64,000 bases of DNA, taken from assembly GCA_030427245.1 (NCBI GenBank), contig JAUHXA010000023.1:1-64000 (forward strand), read 5' to 3'. A program made the position numbers and the translations under genes. Of the stretch, positions 17,136-30,200 are shown in pieces (the stretch's first letter is position 1; each line of letters starts with the position of its first letter). Source of the stretch: Bacteroidia bacterium. GTDB taxonomy: Bacteria; Bacteroidota; Bacteroidia; Chitinophagales; UBA2359. Under the pieces are notes generated by a model. It was not told where the DNA came from and made no database searches. It was given only the letters and a program-made list of their open reading frames with translations.

Positions 17136-18323
17136 ATGAAAGCAAATACTATTTTATTCAGAATAATGCTTTGGGGCATACTTTTAGTAGGTGGTTTTAT
17201 GTTAGGTTCTTCGTGGAAAAGCGAAAAAGCAACAGCCGATACGACCTTACATGAAACAACAATAGGAGAGGAGTCAGAGGAATCTGAGAATCAGACCACT
17301 ACCTTCAATGCTCAACCCAATCCGATGGCAGAGGTGTTAGAAGGGAGGAGTGATTTGAATCCCAATGAGATAGCCACAATCCAGCTCTTCGAAAATGCTG
17401 CGCCTTCGGTTGTTTATATCACCACCACCGATGTTCGACGAGATTTTTGGACGAGAAATGTAATGGAAATACCAAGCGGTACGGGTTCTGGGTTTATGTG
17501 GGATGACAAAGGGCATATCATCACCAACTATCACGTTATCCAAAAAGCACACAAAGCAACGGTTACACTCTCAGACAGAAGCACTTGGGAAGCGACATTG
17601 GTCGGGGAAGCACCTGACAAAGATTTGGCTGTACTCAAAATTGATGCGCCCAAAAAATTGCTCATACCTCTTCGCAGAGCAGATTCAGACAATTTGTTGG
17701 TTGGACAAGCAGTCTATGCAATTGGAAATCCTTTTGGTTTAGACCATACTCTGACCACAGGAGTTATCAGTGCTTTAGGACGTGAAATCACCTCTGTTTC
17801 GGGCTTGCCCATCAAAGATGCCATTCAAACGGACGCAGCTATCAATCCTGGCAATTCTGGCGGTCCACTCTTGGATTCTTCAGGGCGTTTGATTGGGGTC
17901 AATACTTCGATTTACAGCCCCTCGGGAGCCTATGCAGGTATTGGATTTTGTATTCCTTCAGATGTGGTCAATTGGGTCGTGCCAGACTTGATCGAACACG
18001 GCAAATTGATGCGTCCTGACATGGGGGTACAGTTTGCAAATGTAAGTGCAAATCAACGTTTTGGCTTCAAAGGGGCTTTGGTATTGAATGTTATAAAAGG
18101 CAGTGCGGCTGCAACGGTTGGTATTCGTCCAACGTTTAGAGATCGTTATGGCAATATTCGTTGGGGAGATATTGTGATAGAAATGGACGGCGAAAAAATC
18201 GAATCTCGCAATGATTTACTGCTGTTATTGGAGCAATATGAGGCTGGTGACAAAGTGAAATTGACCATTATTAGAGACGAACAAGAAGTGGAATTGGAGT
18301 TGGTATTGGATGAAGCGAGGTAG
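17136..18323 (+). CDS. HtrA/DegP-like periplasmic serine protease
   Basis: A 395-residue S1C protease. An N-terminal hydrophobic segment (about 6-24) acts as signal or anchor; a polar linker follows; the trypsin-like domain has His133 (TNYHVI), Asp163 (DLAVLKI) and Ser241 (NPGNSGGPL). One PDZ domain occupies about 295-392, rather than two as in DegP, so it is closer to DegS/HhoB-like or compact HtrA forms. It degrades or processes misfolded envelope proteins. It is divergent from the histidine kinase, with 241 bases between starts. The 3' end is 10 bases from a MITE-like repeat. Confidence 0.92.
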   Translation: MKANTILFRIMLWGILLVGGFMLGSSWKSEKATADTTLHETTIGEESEESENQTTTFNAQPNPMAEVLEGRSDLNPNEIATIQLFENAAPSVVYITTTDVRRDFWTRNVMEIPSGTGSGFMWDDKGHIITNYHVIQKAHKATVTLSDRSTWEATLVGEAPDKDLAVLKIDAPKKLLIPLRRADSDNLLVGQAVYAIGNPFGLDHTLTTGVISALGREITSVSGLPIKDAIQTDAAINPGNSGGPLLDSSGRLIGVNTSIYSPSGAYAGIGFCIPSDVVNWVVPDLIEHGKLMRPDMGVQFANVSANQRFGFKGALVLNVIKGSAAATVGIRPTFRDRYGNIRWGDIVIEMDGEKIESRNDLLLLLEQYEAGDKVKLTIIRDEQEVELELVLDEAR

Positions 18324-18333
18324 GGTTTATTCT

Positions 18334-18467
18334 CATACTGCTGTACCTTTTTAATTTAACCACAAAAGACACAAAGAAAACAAAGATAAAAAACTGACAT
18401 TCAGCCATTTCTTTTGTTCCCTTTTGATACTTTTGTGGTTCAAAAATCATTTTATGCAAGTATTATG
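18334..18467 (+). repeat. MITE-like repeat, copy 1
   Basis: A 134-bp palindromic element beginning CATACTGCTGTAC and ending in a diverged end TATTATG, with internal inverted segments AACCACAAAAG...CTTTTGTGGTT. Two close relatives lie at 43458-43590 (opposite orientation) and 63560-63692. Its right end covers the stop codon of the minus-strand nucleotidyltransferase. No clear flanking direct repeat remains. Confidence 0.8.
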
Positions 18468-19551
18468 ATTTTTTTAATAACAACTCCCTCCGCATCTCCA
18501 CCAAAACCTCATTCACCTTCTTCTTATCAGGCTCATCCTGCAAATCACTCTTCGCAAAAAGCACTTCAATTTGATGCGCCTTTTCTTCCGCCATTTCGAC
18601 CAACTCCTGATAGTCGAATTCACCACGCCGAATCTTCAATAAAAACTCCCGATTTGGGCGTTTCACAATGATGCGTTTTTCGGTTGCTATTTCAGCAGCC
18701 ATGTCGAGAAGGCGAAAGGTGTGCATCATGTTTTTTGCATCATAGTTTTTGCCGTGTGAGATGGTGTTTTTGTAGCGGGCATCATTGCGTTTGTCGACCC
18801 ACGACCAATAATCTCGGTAGTCTTTGCAGTATTTTTTATAACCGTCGTGATTGAAGTGAAGGTAATTCACAGGCATCATTTCTTTGGGAATACTGCTGAG
18901 AGAAATGTCGTTTGAGCTTTGTTTTTGGATGATTCCTTTGAAGCCCAAATTTTTCTTTCCCTTGCTTTCGTGTGCTTCCAAGTCGTAATAAAGTGCCATC
19001 ACGTCTTTGAAGTGTGGAATATTCACCAATCCACAATACTCCTGTTTCCAGCCTTTTTTTTGCAGCCATTTGACCACATTCATGCTGCCTTGCCCCCTAA
19101 TTATGTAGGAAAAATCGAGTGGAGTCTTCTTATCTTTCGACATGGGATTGACGATTTTTTTGTTCAATCCCCGTGCTTTGCGGATTTGGGTAAAGGCATA
19201 GCCTGCAAAGGTTTGTTGGCAGAGTTTGGACAAAAATAGTTCAGGTTTTACGAAGTCCATGACGGGATGCCGAAATCGCACACAGTCTGCCGATACGTTC
19301 AACATTTCCAAGAGGTTGGGATTGTTTTTGTAGAGCAAATCTATGAACCGCTTCAATTCATAAAATACGATGTCGTTTGTGGCATCATTGACTTGTGCGG
19401 TGTAGTCCAAACTCCATAAATGGGTTTGAGGCAGCGCAAAAACACCTTTTAAATCGATATCAGAAGTGGGCAGTGCCAAGCCATAAGCCTGACTGCCTGT
19501 GATGACTTCAAATAGTTTCAGCTTCTGATTTTGGAGGTCTTGTAAGGTCAT
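18463..19551 (-). CDS. RlaP-type nucleotidyltransferase
   Basis: A 362-residue protein of the DNA polymerase beta-like nucleotidyltransferase superfamily. The motif TGSQAYGLALPTSDIDLKGV supplies the GS signature (Gly19-Ser20) and the metal-binding Asp31 and Asp33. Length and the helical C-terminal half fit the predicted nucleotidyltransferase group called RlaP (linked by name to RNA repair), although no RNA ligase or kinase gene is adjacent here. The stop codon (18463-18465) and part of the last codon lie inside the MITE-like repeat, so the natural C-terminus may have been changed by that insertion. Confidence 0.75.
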   Translation of the reverse strand: MTLQDLQNQKLKLFEVITGSQAYGLALPTSDIDLKGVFALPQTHLWSLDYTAQVNDATNDIVFYELKRFIDLLYKNNPNLLEMLNVSADCVRFRHPVMDFVKPELFLSKLCQQTFAGYAFTQIRKARGLNKKIVNPMSKDKKTPLDFSYIIRGQGSMNVVKWLQKKGWKQEYCGLVNIPHFKDVMALYYDLEAHESKGKKNLGFKGIIQKQSSNDISLSSIPKEMMPVNYLHFNHDGYKKYCKDYRDYWSWVDKRNDARYKNTISHGKNYDAKNMMHTFRLLDMAAEIATEKRIIVKRPNREFLLKIRRGEFDYQELVEMAEEKAHQIEVLFAKSDLQDEPDKKKVNEVLVEMRRELLLKKS

Positions 19552-19567
19552 TTTTCCAATTTTGAAT

Positions 19568-19772
19568 GATTGAATTTTGAATATTTTTTAACTTTAATAT
19601 AACTACAAAGATGAAAAGGTGTAATCCTCGAAAGAATGGAGAGGGTGACATCTTTTCATCGGTTAGTCGGTCGATTTTCGGCTTCGAGATTACACCTTCT
19701 TTGCTTCGCTTTGAAGATGTCACCTCGAAACCTTGGAGATTGAATTTTGAATATTTTTTAACTTTAATATAA
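19568..19772. repeat. Structured 135-bp segment flanked by 35-bp direct repeats
   Basis: An identical 35-bp sequence (beginning GATTGAATTTTGAATATT) occurs at 19568-19602 and 19738-19772. The 135 bases between contain two perfect 11-bp inverted pairs in interleaved order: A 19616-19626 with A' 19688-19698, and B 19644-19654 with B' 19714-19724. The A-B-A'-B' order could form a pseudoknot or alternative hairpins. The second direct repeat forms the upstream region of the next gene, so the unit looks like an insertion or duplication in a divergent promoter. Confidence 0.7.
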
Positions 19773-19780
19773 TTTACAAC

Positions 19781-21133
19781 ATGAAACAAACAGAACAAAT
19801 TCAAATGCAAACTCAAAGTACAAATTCAACACTAAACACTTTCTTTCTTACATTTATTTGTCTGCTTTTCACACTTCAAAGTACTGCAATTCACGCCCAA
19901 CCAACGGTAAACGAACTGTATCAAGAGGCTACAAAAGCCTACGAAGAAAAGGACTTTAAAACGTTTTTGCAGCATTGCCAAAGCATGGACTCGATTCGGG
20001 ACAATCACCCAACAATTCTCTACAATTTAGCATGTGCCTATTCGCTTAACCAAAAAGGAAGTGAAGCCGTTCAAACATTGGAAAAATTATTACTGATTGA
20101 TGCCAAAGAGCAAATCCGAACAGAAGGGGATTTTGACCCAATTCGTGATTCAGAAGGCTTCAAAAATATTTTAGCGAAAATGGACAGCATCGCCATTCCT
20201 GTTATTCACTCAGATACGGCGATGGTTATTCCTGCCAAAAATTTGCATCCTGAATCGGTTGCTTATGACGCTAAAACAGGCGATTTTTATTTGAGTGGTT
20301 TTCACCTTCGCAAAATTGTTAAAGTGGATAAAGAGGGTAAAGTAAGCGACTTCATTGAACAAGCACAAGATGGGATTTGGGCAGTGAGTGGTATCAAAAT
20401 AGATACAATTCGCAGATGGCTTTGGGCAACAACAGTAGCCGCACCACAGATGGTTGATTTTGAAGAAAGCGAAGATGGACAGACGGGAATTTTTAAATAT
20501 GACATAGATAACGGGAAATTGTTAGCCAAGTATGTATTGAAGGAAGAAGAAGCACATTGGTTTGGAGATTTAGAAATTCACCCAAATGGAAGTATTTTTA
20601 TCACCGACAGTAAACAACCTTACATTTATTGCATAAAAAATGAATCTGATAGCTTAGAACAGTTCATTAATCACACAGATTTTGTATCTTTACAAGGTAT
20701 AACGTTTAATAATATTGCCTCCCACCTTTTTGTTGCTGACTATCGAAATGGCATTTTCAAAATTGATTTAGCAAGCCTTAAAATAGATGCATTAGATGCC
20801 CCTAAAAATGTAAGTTTGAAGGGTATTGATGGTATGTATTTTTACAATAATAGCTTGATTACTATTCAGAATGGACTTCGACCTATGCGTGTAATCCGTC
20901 ATTATTTTGAAGATGACCAACCAACTTTCAATTCCCAAGATTTTGGGATAAACTATTCGGAAATACTTGACCATCATCATCCTGCTTTTGATGAACCCAC
21001 TTTAGGAATCATTGTAGGAAGAAATTTTTTCTATATAGCTAATAGTCCATGGGCTAAATATGAAAAAGATGGCACAATGTTTACGGAAGATAAGCTGTCA
21101 GATATTGTAATCCTAAAAACAATACTGAAATAA
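19781..21133 (+). CDS. Exported TPR plus beta-propeller protein
   Basis: A 450-residue exported protein. A long signal peptide (about 1-39, ending HAQP) is followed by TPR-like helices (about 42-125, e.g. YNLACAYSLNQKG) and a propeller of SMP-30/NHL type (about 145-445) with repeats such as LHPESVAYDAKTGDFYLSG, DLEIHPNGSIFITDS and LQGITFNNIASHLFVAD. Propellers of this type include lactonases and scaffold proteins; no complete metal site could be assigned. It is transcribed away from the nucleotidyltransferase, and its promoter region is the second 35-bp repeat. Confidence 0.75.
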   Translation: MKQTEQIQMQTQSTNSTLNTFFLTFICLLFTLQSTAIHAQPTVNELYQEATKAYEEKDFKTFLQHCQSMDSIRDNHPTILYNLACAYSLNQKGSEAVQTLEKLLLIDAKEQIRTEGDFDPIRDSEGFKNILAKMDSIAIPVIHSDTAMVIPAKNLHPESVAYDAKTGDFYLSGFHLRKIVKVDKEGKVSDFIEQAQDGIWAVSGIKIDTIRRWLWATTVAAPQMVDFEESEDGQTGIFKYDIDNGKLLAKYVLKEEEAHWFGDLEIHPNGSIFITDSKQPYIYCIKNESDSLEQFINHTDFVSLQGITFNNIASHLFVADYRNGIFKIDLASLKIDALDAPKNVSLKGIDGMYFYNNSLITIQNGLRPMRVIRHYFEDDQPTFNSQDFGINYSEILDHHHPAFDEPTLGIIVGRNFFYIANSPWAKYEKDGTMFTEDKLSDIVILKTILK

Positions 21134-21267
21134 TTTTAGTAAATTATCACTTATTCGTTGTATTTTACGTACAACCAAAATGTTTACCTTTTGGACTTGT
21201 AAGTTATTAAAAGATACATTGAAGAAGTCTGCTAAGAATATTCCCGATACCTAAACGTATAAATATC

Positions 21268-24200
21268 ATGTCTATAAAGCTATTAAGGGCTACATTCGTT
21301 ATACTACCTCTGCTTATCATTTCCCATATTACTTTGCATGCAGCTACGGTTACCTGGACAGGTGCAACAGATACCGATTGGGATGTACCCACTAATTGGG
21401 ATGGAGGCGTAGAACCTACCGTGGCTGACGATGTAGTGATTCCATCTGGCTTGACCAACTATCCGGTTATTACCACTACAGGCAATACTGTTCAATCCGT
21501 CGAAATTCAAGGAGCAAATTCTACTTTAGATATTAATCCAGGGGCTGAACTCACGATTCTTGGTTCTCCTGATGTAGGATTGTATTGTGAAGGTGCAGCT
21601 ATTATTCTTGGAACTTTAAATATTACCGACTCAGCAGGCGTGGGATTGGAGAATGTAGGAGAAGTGGCTGTCCATGTAAATGGTACTTTGGAAATCACAG
21701 GTACATTGGGGTTTTATGCAATAGAAAACACCATTGATGCTACTCAATTTCTCAATATGGGAATTATCAATATTGTAGATTCGGGAGTTGAAGGACTCTT
21801 TAATGAAAGTGATTTTATGAACCTTGAGGAAATCAACATTAGTGGAACTCATACAGGAACAGCTTTGTCAAACAATGATGTATTTGACAATTTTGGGGTA
21901 ATTGATATAAATGTGACCAATTTTCCTGAAGGAGGCGCAATTATAAATAACGATACTTTTACCAACGATGAGTGTGCCAGATTAACAGTCAATCGACACA
22001 TTGATAATTCATTAGGAACTTATGACAATATAGGAATCTTGGTTCTAAATGGTGTCAATAACAATCTTGGAACTTTTGCTAATACAGGTATTATTTACAA
22101 TCCCAATTTGGCAGGACTGACTACTACAGGCTCAGGAACGATTTATACCAGTTTATCAACTTTGGTTTGGACAGGATGTTATGGCTCGACAGATTGGGAT
22201 GAAGCAGAAAACTGGAGTTTAGAGGTCGAGCCTGATAATACTTATGATGTTATCATCAGCAATGCAAGTGGTGGAATAACTACGAGTTTTGTTGATATTA
22301 CAACTACGGAAAATACGGCTAAGTCGGTGCAGATTTTGTCAACAGGAGATTTGGAAATAACAAGTGCGGGAGGTTTGACTATTAGCGATGCTGTAGGTAA
22401 CGGACTACACATACTAGGCACATTTTTCAATGCAGGAACATTGACCATTACCAATTCAGGTCAAGATGGCTTCCGAAATGAAAGCTTAAATATCACAAAT
22501 CAAGGGGAAATAAACATTTCTGGTTCGGGTGACGATGCCTTATACAACGAGTCTTCAGGTTCATTTACCAATTCTGGTACAATAAATATAGAAGGAACTC
22601 AAGACGAATCGGGGATAGATAACCGTGCATTGTTTACTAATGAAGGTACTATCAACATCACCACAGGGAACTCGCCTTCAGATGGTTCAATTTGGAACTC
22701 TGCTACGTTCAATAATGCAACTTGTGCAATAATTACTGTTAATAACGAATTAGACAATGGTGTAGCAACTGCCTTTACCAACAATGGAGTGATTACCTCT
22801 ACCTTCAATGGCAATAATGTTGGAGCTATTGACAACGATGGGGTGATTTACAATCTCAATAGTGGAACTTTTACCACCGACGTAGGTAGCAATGGATTTG
22901 AATTAACAGATACCAATACGACTGTCTGGAACAATTGTGATACGGCTAATACTAACTGGACAAACGATGGAAACTGGACAGCAGATACGCCCAATGGTTC
23001 AAAGGATGCGATTATTCCTACTGGGATAGCTCTTTACCCTACTATTTTGGGAACTGCTAACGTTAGTGAATTGACGATTGAAGATGATGCAGCAGTTGTC
23101 AATGAAGCAACCTTAAACGCAGCTATTATTGACAACAGTGGTGTTTTAGAAAACGCAGCTTGTGAAGCTGTAATGAATATTACCAACAATTTGACTAACA
23201 ATGCAACAGGTGAAATCTCCAATTTTGGACTCATCAACCTATTGGGCGATGCCGATTTTATAGACAATGGTACTTACACAGGATATGCGCCAGATGAATC
23301 CCCTCCAAGTATTCTCTATGTAGATAAAGATGCTACAATAGGAAACGACAATGGCACTTCTTGGGAAGATGCTTATTTGGATTTACAAGATGCTCTTGCT
23401 TTCGCTGAAACTTGCCCGATTGAAATATGGGTAGCAGAAGGGGGTTATTTACCCACTAGTACCGCCAACAGAAACATTTCCTTCAATCTTCCAGATGGAG
23501 TAGAACTCTATGGAGGTTTTAATGGAACAGAAACCCTTAGAAATCAGCGTGATTTTCTCTTACACCAAACCATATTGAGTGGAGACATCAGCACCTTCAA
23601 TAATGACAATGACAATACCTATCAAGTTGTAAAAATTGATGAGGGATATAGTGTGAAAATTGATGGATTCACCATTCAAGATGGCAATGCAAATGAGACG
23701 GATTCAGAAGACGTTCAAGAAGACGGTGGAGGTATTTACAATCTGGGAGAAGCGATTGTTCAAAATTGTATTTTTAAAAACAACAATGCCAATGGTAACG
23801 GAGGGGCAATGTACAATGGTGGTTTTTCAGGAAGCGATAACACCAAAATTGTCAACTGCATTTTTCAAGGCAATTTAACCAATGCTATTACGAATACTTA
23901 TGTCGATTTATCTATCATCAATACCTTGATTTCGGGGAATGATGGGGGAGGAATCAATCACTTTAGTTCTGAAGGTTCTCAAGTCTTGGATTTACACAAC
24001 TGCACCATTGTAGGCAACAAAGGATATGGAGTAGCCTTAGATGAAACGGGCTTAAATGCCGTCAATTCTATTTTTTGGGACAACGAAGTAGATGGTGTGC
24101 AAGACGAATCTACTCAAATAAACACTACTTTTTCTTCGACAGTCAGCTTCTCTTGTATTGAAGGAGGATGGTCAGGAGGTGGCTCTAACAATATCACCAC

Positions 24201-27200
24201 TGACCCTCAATTCACTACACCCATTGACCCTACAACTTCCCCTACAATAGCTGGGAATTTCACTCTTCAAACAGGTTCTCCCGCTATCAATACAGGAAAT
24301 ACAGGAAGCCTTCCAACAGATATAACCGATGTGGACGGAGATGGAAACGACACAGAGACTATTGATGTTGATTTGGCTTACAACGCTCGGGTACAAGACA
24401 CCTCTTTAGATATGGGAGCTTATGAAGGAGGAGAGGGAGTCTGTTCACCCTCCAATGTACTTTTTGTAGATATCAACGCATCAGGAAGTGACGATGGAAC
24501 TTCGTGGACAGATGCTTATACCGATTTACAATCAGCCTTGACTTATGCAATCTCCTGCAATATCATTACAGAAATATGGGTCGCCCAAGGTACTTACAAA
24601 CCTACGTACCTTACAGAACCTACTGCCGCTTTTGTACTTCAAGACAATTTGGCAATTTATGGCGGATTCAGTGGAACTGGATTTGAAACCATGTTAAGCA
24701 ACAGAAATATTGCAAGCAATGTTACCATTTTAAGTGGAGACATCAACAACAGCAATACTGCCGATACAGGAGATTCCTATCACATTCTTGAAGGAGACAA
24801 TACAGACAATACTGCTATTTTAGATGGATTTACGATTCAACACGCTTATGGTATAGCTGATGGAGCAGGGATTACAATGGAGAATGGAGATGCCATCATT
24901 CGCAATTGTATTTTTCAAGACAATTTTGCTCCCAATCGGGGTGCCGCCATCTTCTTATTTAACAGTAACCCCTTGATTTCCGATTGCCAATTCATCAACA
25001 ATGACGCAATATCTGGAGGAGCAATCCACATTGAAAATGGCGCTCCCAAAATCATCAAATGTACTTTTGAAGGAAATACAGCCAGTACAGGAGGGGCAGT
25101 CAATTCTCAAGGTGGAAATTCTATATTCACCAACTGTATTTTTGAAGGAAACAGCAGTACGGGAGGAGGCGCAGGCATGTATTTTGGTGATAGTAGTGAT
25201 GCTACTCTTACCAACTGCTTGTTTTTTGACCAAAGTGCAGACTTAGCAGGAGGCGGAATTTTTGGCATTAACAGTAACATCACTGTTGTCAATAGCACCT
25301 TTACTGAAAATTCTTCAAGAACAAATGGTTCTGCGACAAATCCGAGTACAGGAGGCGGGATTTTTGTCAATGGAGGTTCACTTACTGTCGAAAACTCCAT
25401 TTTCTGGGATAATTATACCTTCAATAATAACAATGCACAAACGACTGAAATTGATAGTGGCGCAGGAGCAGTTATTTTTGTTTCCAACAGTATATGGCAA
25501 GGCAATACAAGTGGAGGAACAATTTACAACGTCAATCCTTATTTTTCCAATTCTGCTGCGGATTATTTTACCCTTCGATTTTGTTCTCCTGCCCGTGATA
25601 TAGGCAACAATGCAGCCATTCCAATAGACCTTGCAGATGTGGACGAAGATGGAAATACAACCGAACAAATTGACATTGACCTAAGTGGCAACAATCGCAT
25701 TGAAGACACAACGGTTGATTTGGGAGCGTATGAAAATAGTGAGGAAGCCCTTCCATTTTATGTTGAGTGGGATGGTGAAGTAAGCACCGATTGGACAGAC
25801 CCTTTGAATTGGTGTCCCAATGTTGTTCCAACTTCTGCCGACTATGTAACTATTGGAAATGTGGATGCTCCAAATTATCCTGTCATTGATTCTGATGTAG
25901 GAACGATAATATCTCTCTCTATAGTAGGCGGTTCTTTGACAATCAATGAGACAGGAACCATCTCGCTTGATAATTCAACGGGTCATGGTCTAGTAATGGT
26001 GGAAGGAATACTCACCAACAATGGGAATATTTTTATCAGCAATATAGAAGAAATCGGTTTTTTCTGTTTTAGTGGGGGAGATAAAACAATCCACAACAAT
26101 GGTACAATTGAAATCAGCGGGACGGGAGATGAAGGAATTAAATTGAGTTTCAGCGTAACCTTCAATAACAACAATGGAGGAATTATTTCTATTGAAGATA
26201 CAGGTTTAGACGGACTTTTAGTGGAAGGAGGGGCTGATTTTAACAACAACGAGGGAGGAATATTAGAAATCAATGGAGCAGGCGGAAATGGACTCTCCAG
26301 ACATGGAACAAGCGACATCTTCAATGGAGGTGAGATAATTATTTCACAATTCAGCCTTGATAAAAAATTACTTACTTCCACTAGTATTTTAAATGAATCA
26401 GGAGGATTTGGCGCAATATACAACCTTCAATGTGCAAGCATTACCTTCGATGATGTATTGGAGAATAATGGAACAATTGCAACAGATGGATTCATTCACG
26501 CCAATGGAAATACATTTACCAATACAGGCACCTTCCTTCAAGGCTCAACAGGTATTATCTTCGACCCCAATGATATTTTTGATACCCCTGGAGGAAGCTT
26601 TGTCAATCAAGGCACAATCCTCAATGAATCACAAGCGAGTAGTACCACTAATATTTGGACGGGATGTGCAGACGATTTCGATTGGGACACAGCAGACAAT
26701 TGGTCTTTGGAGACAGAACCTCTAGCAACACATGATGTCATTGTTCCCAGCATGGGAGAAAGCTCTAATTATCCTATCATCAATACCGCTGGAAATGTAG
26801 CTCAATCCATACAAATACTAAGCGATGCCAGTCTAACTCTTAATTACGCCAGTAGCCTTACACTTGATGGAGGTGATAATGGAGTCACAGTGAAATCCAG
26901 TGCTTTACTTGAAATATATGGCAGTCTTATGATTGAGAACTCTACCAACAATGGAATGATCAATCAGGGAACAATCATTAATGAAGGATTTCTCAATATT
27001 CTCAACTCCACTACCACTGATATCAACAACACAGGTACATTTACTCTCACTCCTTGTTCAGAAACAAATCTGACAGGACAAATAAGTAGTACCAACGCTT
27101 TTACCAACAATGGTTTATTAACCACTTCCTTTGATGGAACAAATGTCATTTCGGGAACTTTCACCAATAACGGAGTCATCAACGACCAGTTTGATTCCTT

Positions 27201-30200
27201 CAATGGCGGAGCAGATATTACAAACAACGATATCATCATCATCCCCATTACAGGCTGTACAGGTGGCACTATCTCTGATGCGCTGATTGATGGAGGAACA
27301 AATTTGACCGTAGATACTGACTGGTTCACCTATAGTGAAGTGAGCGAAGATGGAGGAGATTACAACTCAGAAAGCAACACCTTTACTCCTGACAACGGAG
27401 TCATTGGAGAAGGCACACATACGCTCTATTTCGCCATTTCAGATGACCCAAATGAGTGCTATTTATACACCTCTATTGAGGTGACCATAGAAAGCTGTGG
27501 AGTTGATTTTGTTTGGACAGGAGGAAGCGATCCTGCCAACACAGACTGGAATGACCCTGACAACTGGAGTACAGGCATTATTCCAGATTTTGGCGATGTG
27601 GTTACTATTCCAGATATTTCTGATTTAGACAACTATCCTATCATTGACGGATTCGTAGAAATAGGAGGCTTGATTATTGAATCCAATGCAGAAGTAACAG
27701 TGGCTGATGGGGGTGAATTATTCACAGCCTTCAATGATACAGGAATTGACATTGGGATAGGTGCAAGTTTCCTCATTGAAGAAGGAGGATCAACATTCGT
27801 TTTTGAAGCAAGTACCGTTGGCGTAAATGTTGAGGGTAATTTGAATGTCAGCGGACATTTATTTATTTCTTCAATTGGAACAGGTATCAATGTTGCTTCA
27901 ACAGGTACGGTCAATGACAATGGCTTTATTCAAATCAATCAAGGATTTGGCCCTTCACCTGAAAAAACGGGTATTATCAGTGTAGTTAACTTCTTAGAAA
28001 TCCAAAATGGAGGAACATTTGAAGTAACGGATGGTGACACCCTCTTGATTGATGGTCTTGAAGAGTTGCCAGGCAAAAAATCAGGTTTGGCGGATGGCGA
28101 TATTGGTATTAAAATCTTTGATGGAGGTACATTTACTTCGGAAGGTTTAGGAGTTACACAAGTCATCAATATTACAGGTACAGGGATTGACAATGAGGGT
28201 GATGTGAACAATAGCGGTAACATGACCGTCACTGCCGAAGTAACAGGCATCACAACTTCCAATACCTTTACCAACGATGGAAATGTAGAAATTGGTAAAA
28301 CCGAATTTACTTCAGGCTTCAAAAAAGCTGGTGGTGCCACAGTAGTTAATTTCTTAGAAATCCAAAACGGAGGAACTTTTGAGGTAACGGATGATGGCGA
28401 TCTGACTATTGATGGAGAGGATATAGGCCCTTCCAAAAAATCTGGCTTGGTAAACGATGATACAGGTATTGATGTCAATGCTGGAGGTACATTTACCTCC
28501 GAAACCAATACCACCATTCAAATCCTCAACATGAGTGGGTTGAGTACAGGTATCGTAACGAATGGAACAATTGAAAATGCAGGTGACGCTGAGATTACCG
28601 TAGAAAGCACAGGCATACAGGTACAATCAGGAACGACCGAAAACAGCGGAGAAATCATCATTTCTAAAATTGATGGTTTGTCGTTTGCGGCAAAACAAAC
28701 AGGAGGCGCAAGTGTGGTCAATTTCTTAGAAATCCAAAATGGGGGTACTTTTGAACTGCTAAGTGGTGGTTCGCTTTTCATAGACGGCACAAGCACAGGA
28801 GGAGCTTTGAAAGCAGGTATCGCCAATATAGATGTTGGGATTTCGATTGATAGTGGAGGTACCTTTACAAGTGAAGACAATTCCAGCACTCAAATCCTCA
28901 ACATGACCGATAGCAGCACAGGTGTAGAAACCAATGGCTCGCTCAACAATGGAGGTGATTTTGAGATTACTTCCGATAATATTGGCATTAGTGTTCAATC
29001 AGGTACGGTCAATAATACGGGAGATATTGAAATTGGGAAGGCTACCATTGCAGTAAAGAAAAACGGCGGGGCAACAGTGGTTAATTTCTTGGAGATTCAA
29101 AATGGGGGTACTTTTGAAATGAACGATGATGGCACGCTTATTATTGATGGAGAAGATTCTGGAGGTGGATTGAAATCAGGTATCTTATCCAACGATACAG
29201 GAATAGATATTGCATCAGGTGGCACCCTTAGTACACAAGAGAACACAAATATAGAAGTGAAAAATATGCTGGTAGGCAGCAAGGGAATTGTGAATACTGG
29301 AGATATAGACAATTCAGGCGAGATAACTGTCACCACCGAAAGTATTGGACTGCAAGTGAGAGGTGGCGGAACCGTTGACAATGATGGTACAATGAATATT
29401 TCAAAGGTAGTAGGAACTTCGGGAATTGATGATGGCTCAAATGGCGGAGGTTCTGCCAACACAGACCTATCAAAAGGCATGAAAACAGGTGGCGCAAGTG
29501 TGGTCAATTTCTTGGAGATTCAAAACGGAGGTACTTTTAGTGTTTTATCTGGAGGTTCGTTGCTCATTAATGGAGAAGATAGTGGCGCACAAAAAATTAA
29601 CACCAACAAAGCACTACTCAACGATACGGGCATTGCAGTCAACAGTGGCGGAACGTTCATTAGTGAACCCAATTCTGATGTAGATGTCATCAATATGATT
29701 GGCGCAAGTATTGGCGTTAGCAACAGCGGTACGGTCAATAATGATGGAGATTTTGACATTACGACCGAAGGCAAAGGGATTGAAGTAGCAGCAGGAACTT
29801 TCACCAATGGTGGAGAATTAGACATTTCTAAGATGGAAGGCGTGACCTTTTTATCCCAAAAATCGGGCGGAGCAAGCGTAGTCAATTTCTTAGAAATCCA
29901 AAATGGCGGAACATTTACCGTTTTATCAAATGCTTCGCTAATAATTGATGGTCAGGCGACCCTCTCCAAAGCCAACAACAGTTTTTCGAATGATGTTGGG
30001 ATTGATATCAATGCAGGAGGGACTTTTGAAGCGCAGAACAACTCTACGGTCGATGTTATCAATATGATTGGTACGAGCACAGGAGTCGTCAACAGTGGTG
30101 AGCTGACCGATGCAGGAGATTTTACCATTACCACCGAAAATATTGGGATGCAAGTACAATCCGATACAGTTGAAATAAGTGGTACACTCACCATTACAAC

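Noticed and set aside
18334-18467. Intrinsic terminator for the HtrA gene
   Set aside because: The hairpin is long and imperfect, and the same unit occurs twice elsewhere in unrelated contexts, so a dispersed repeat explains it better; it may still end transcripts.
27939-28517. Long minus-strand frames with Pro/Ser/Val-rich repeats opposite the giant gene
   Set aside because: They mirror the tandem repeats on the plus strand; their repeat pattern follows the coding strand and no start signals are present.
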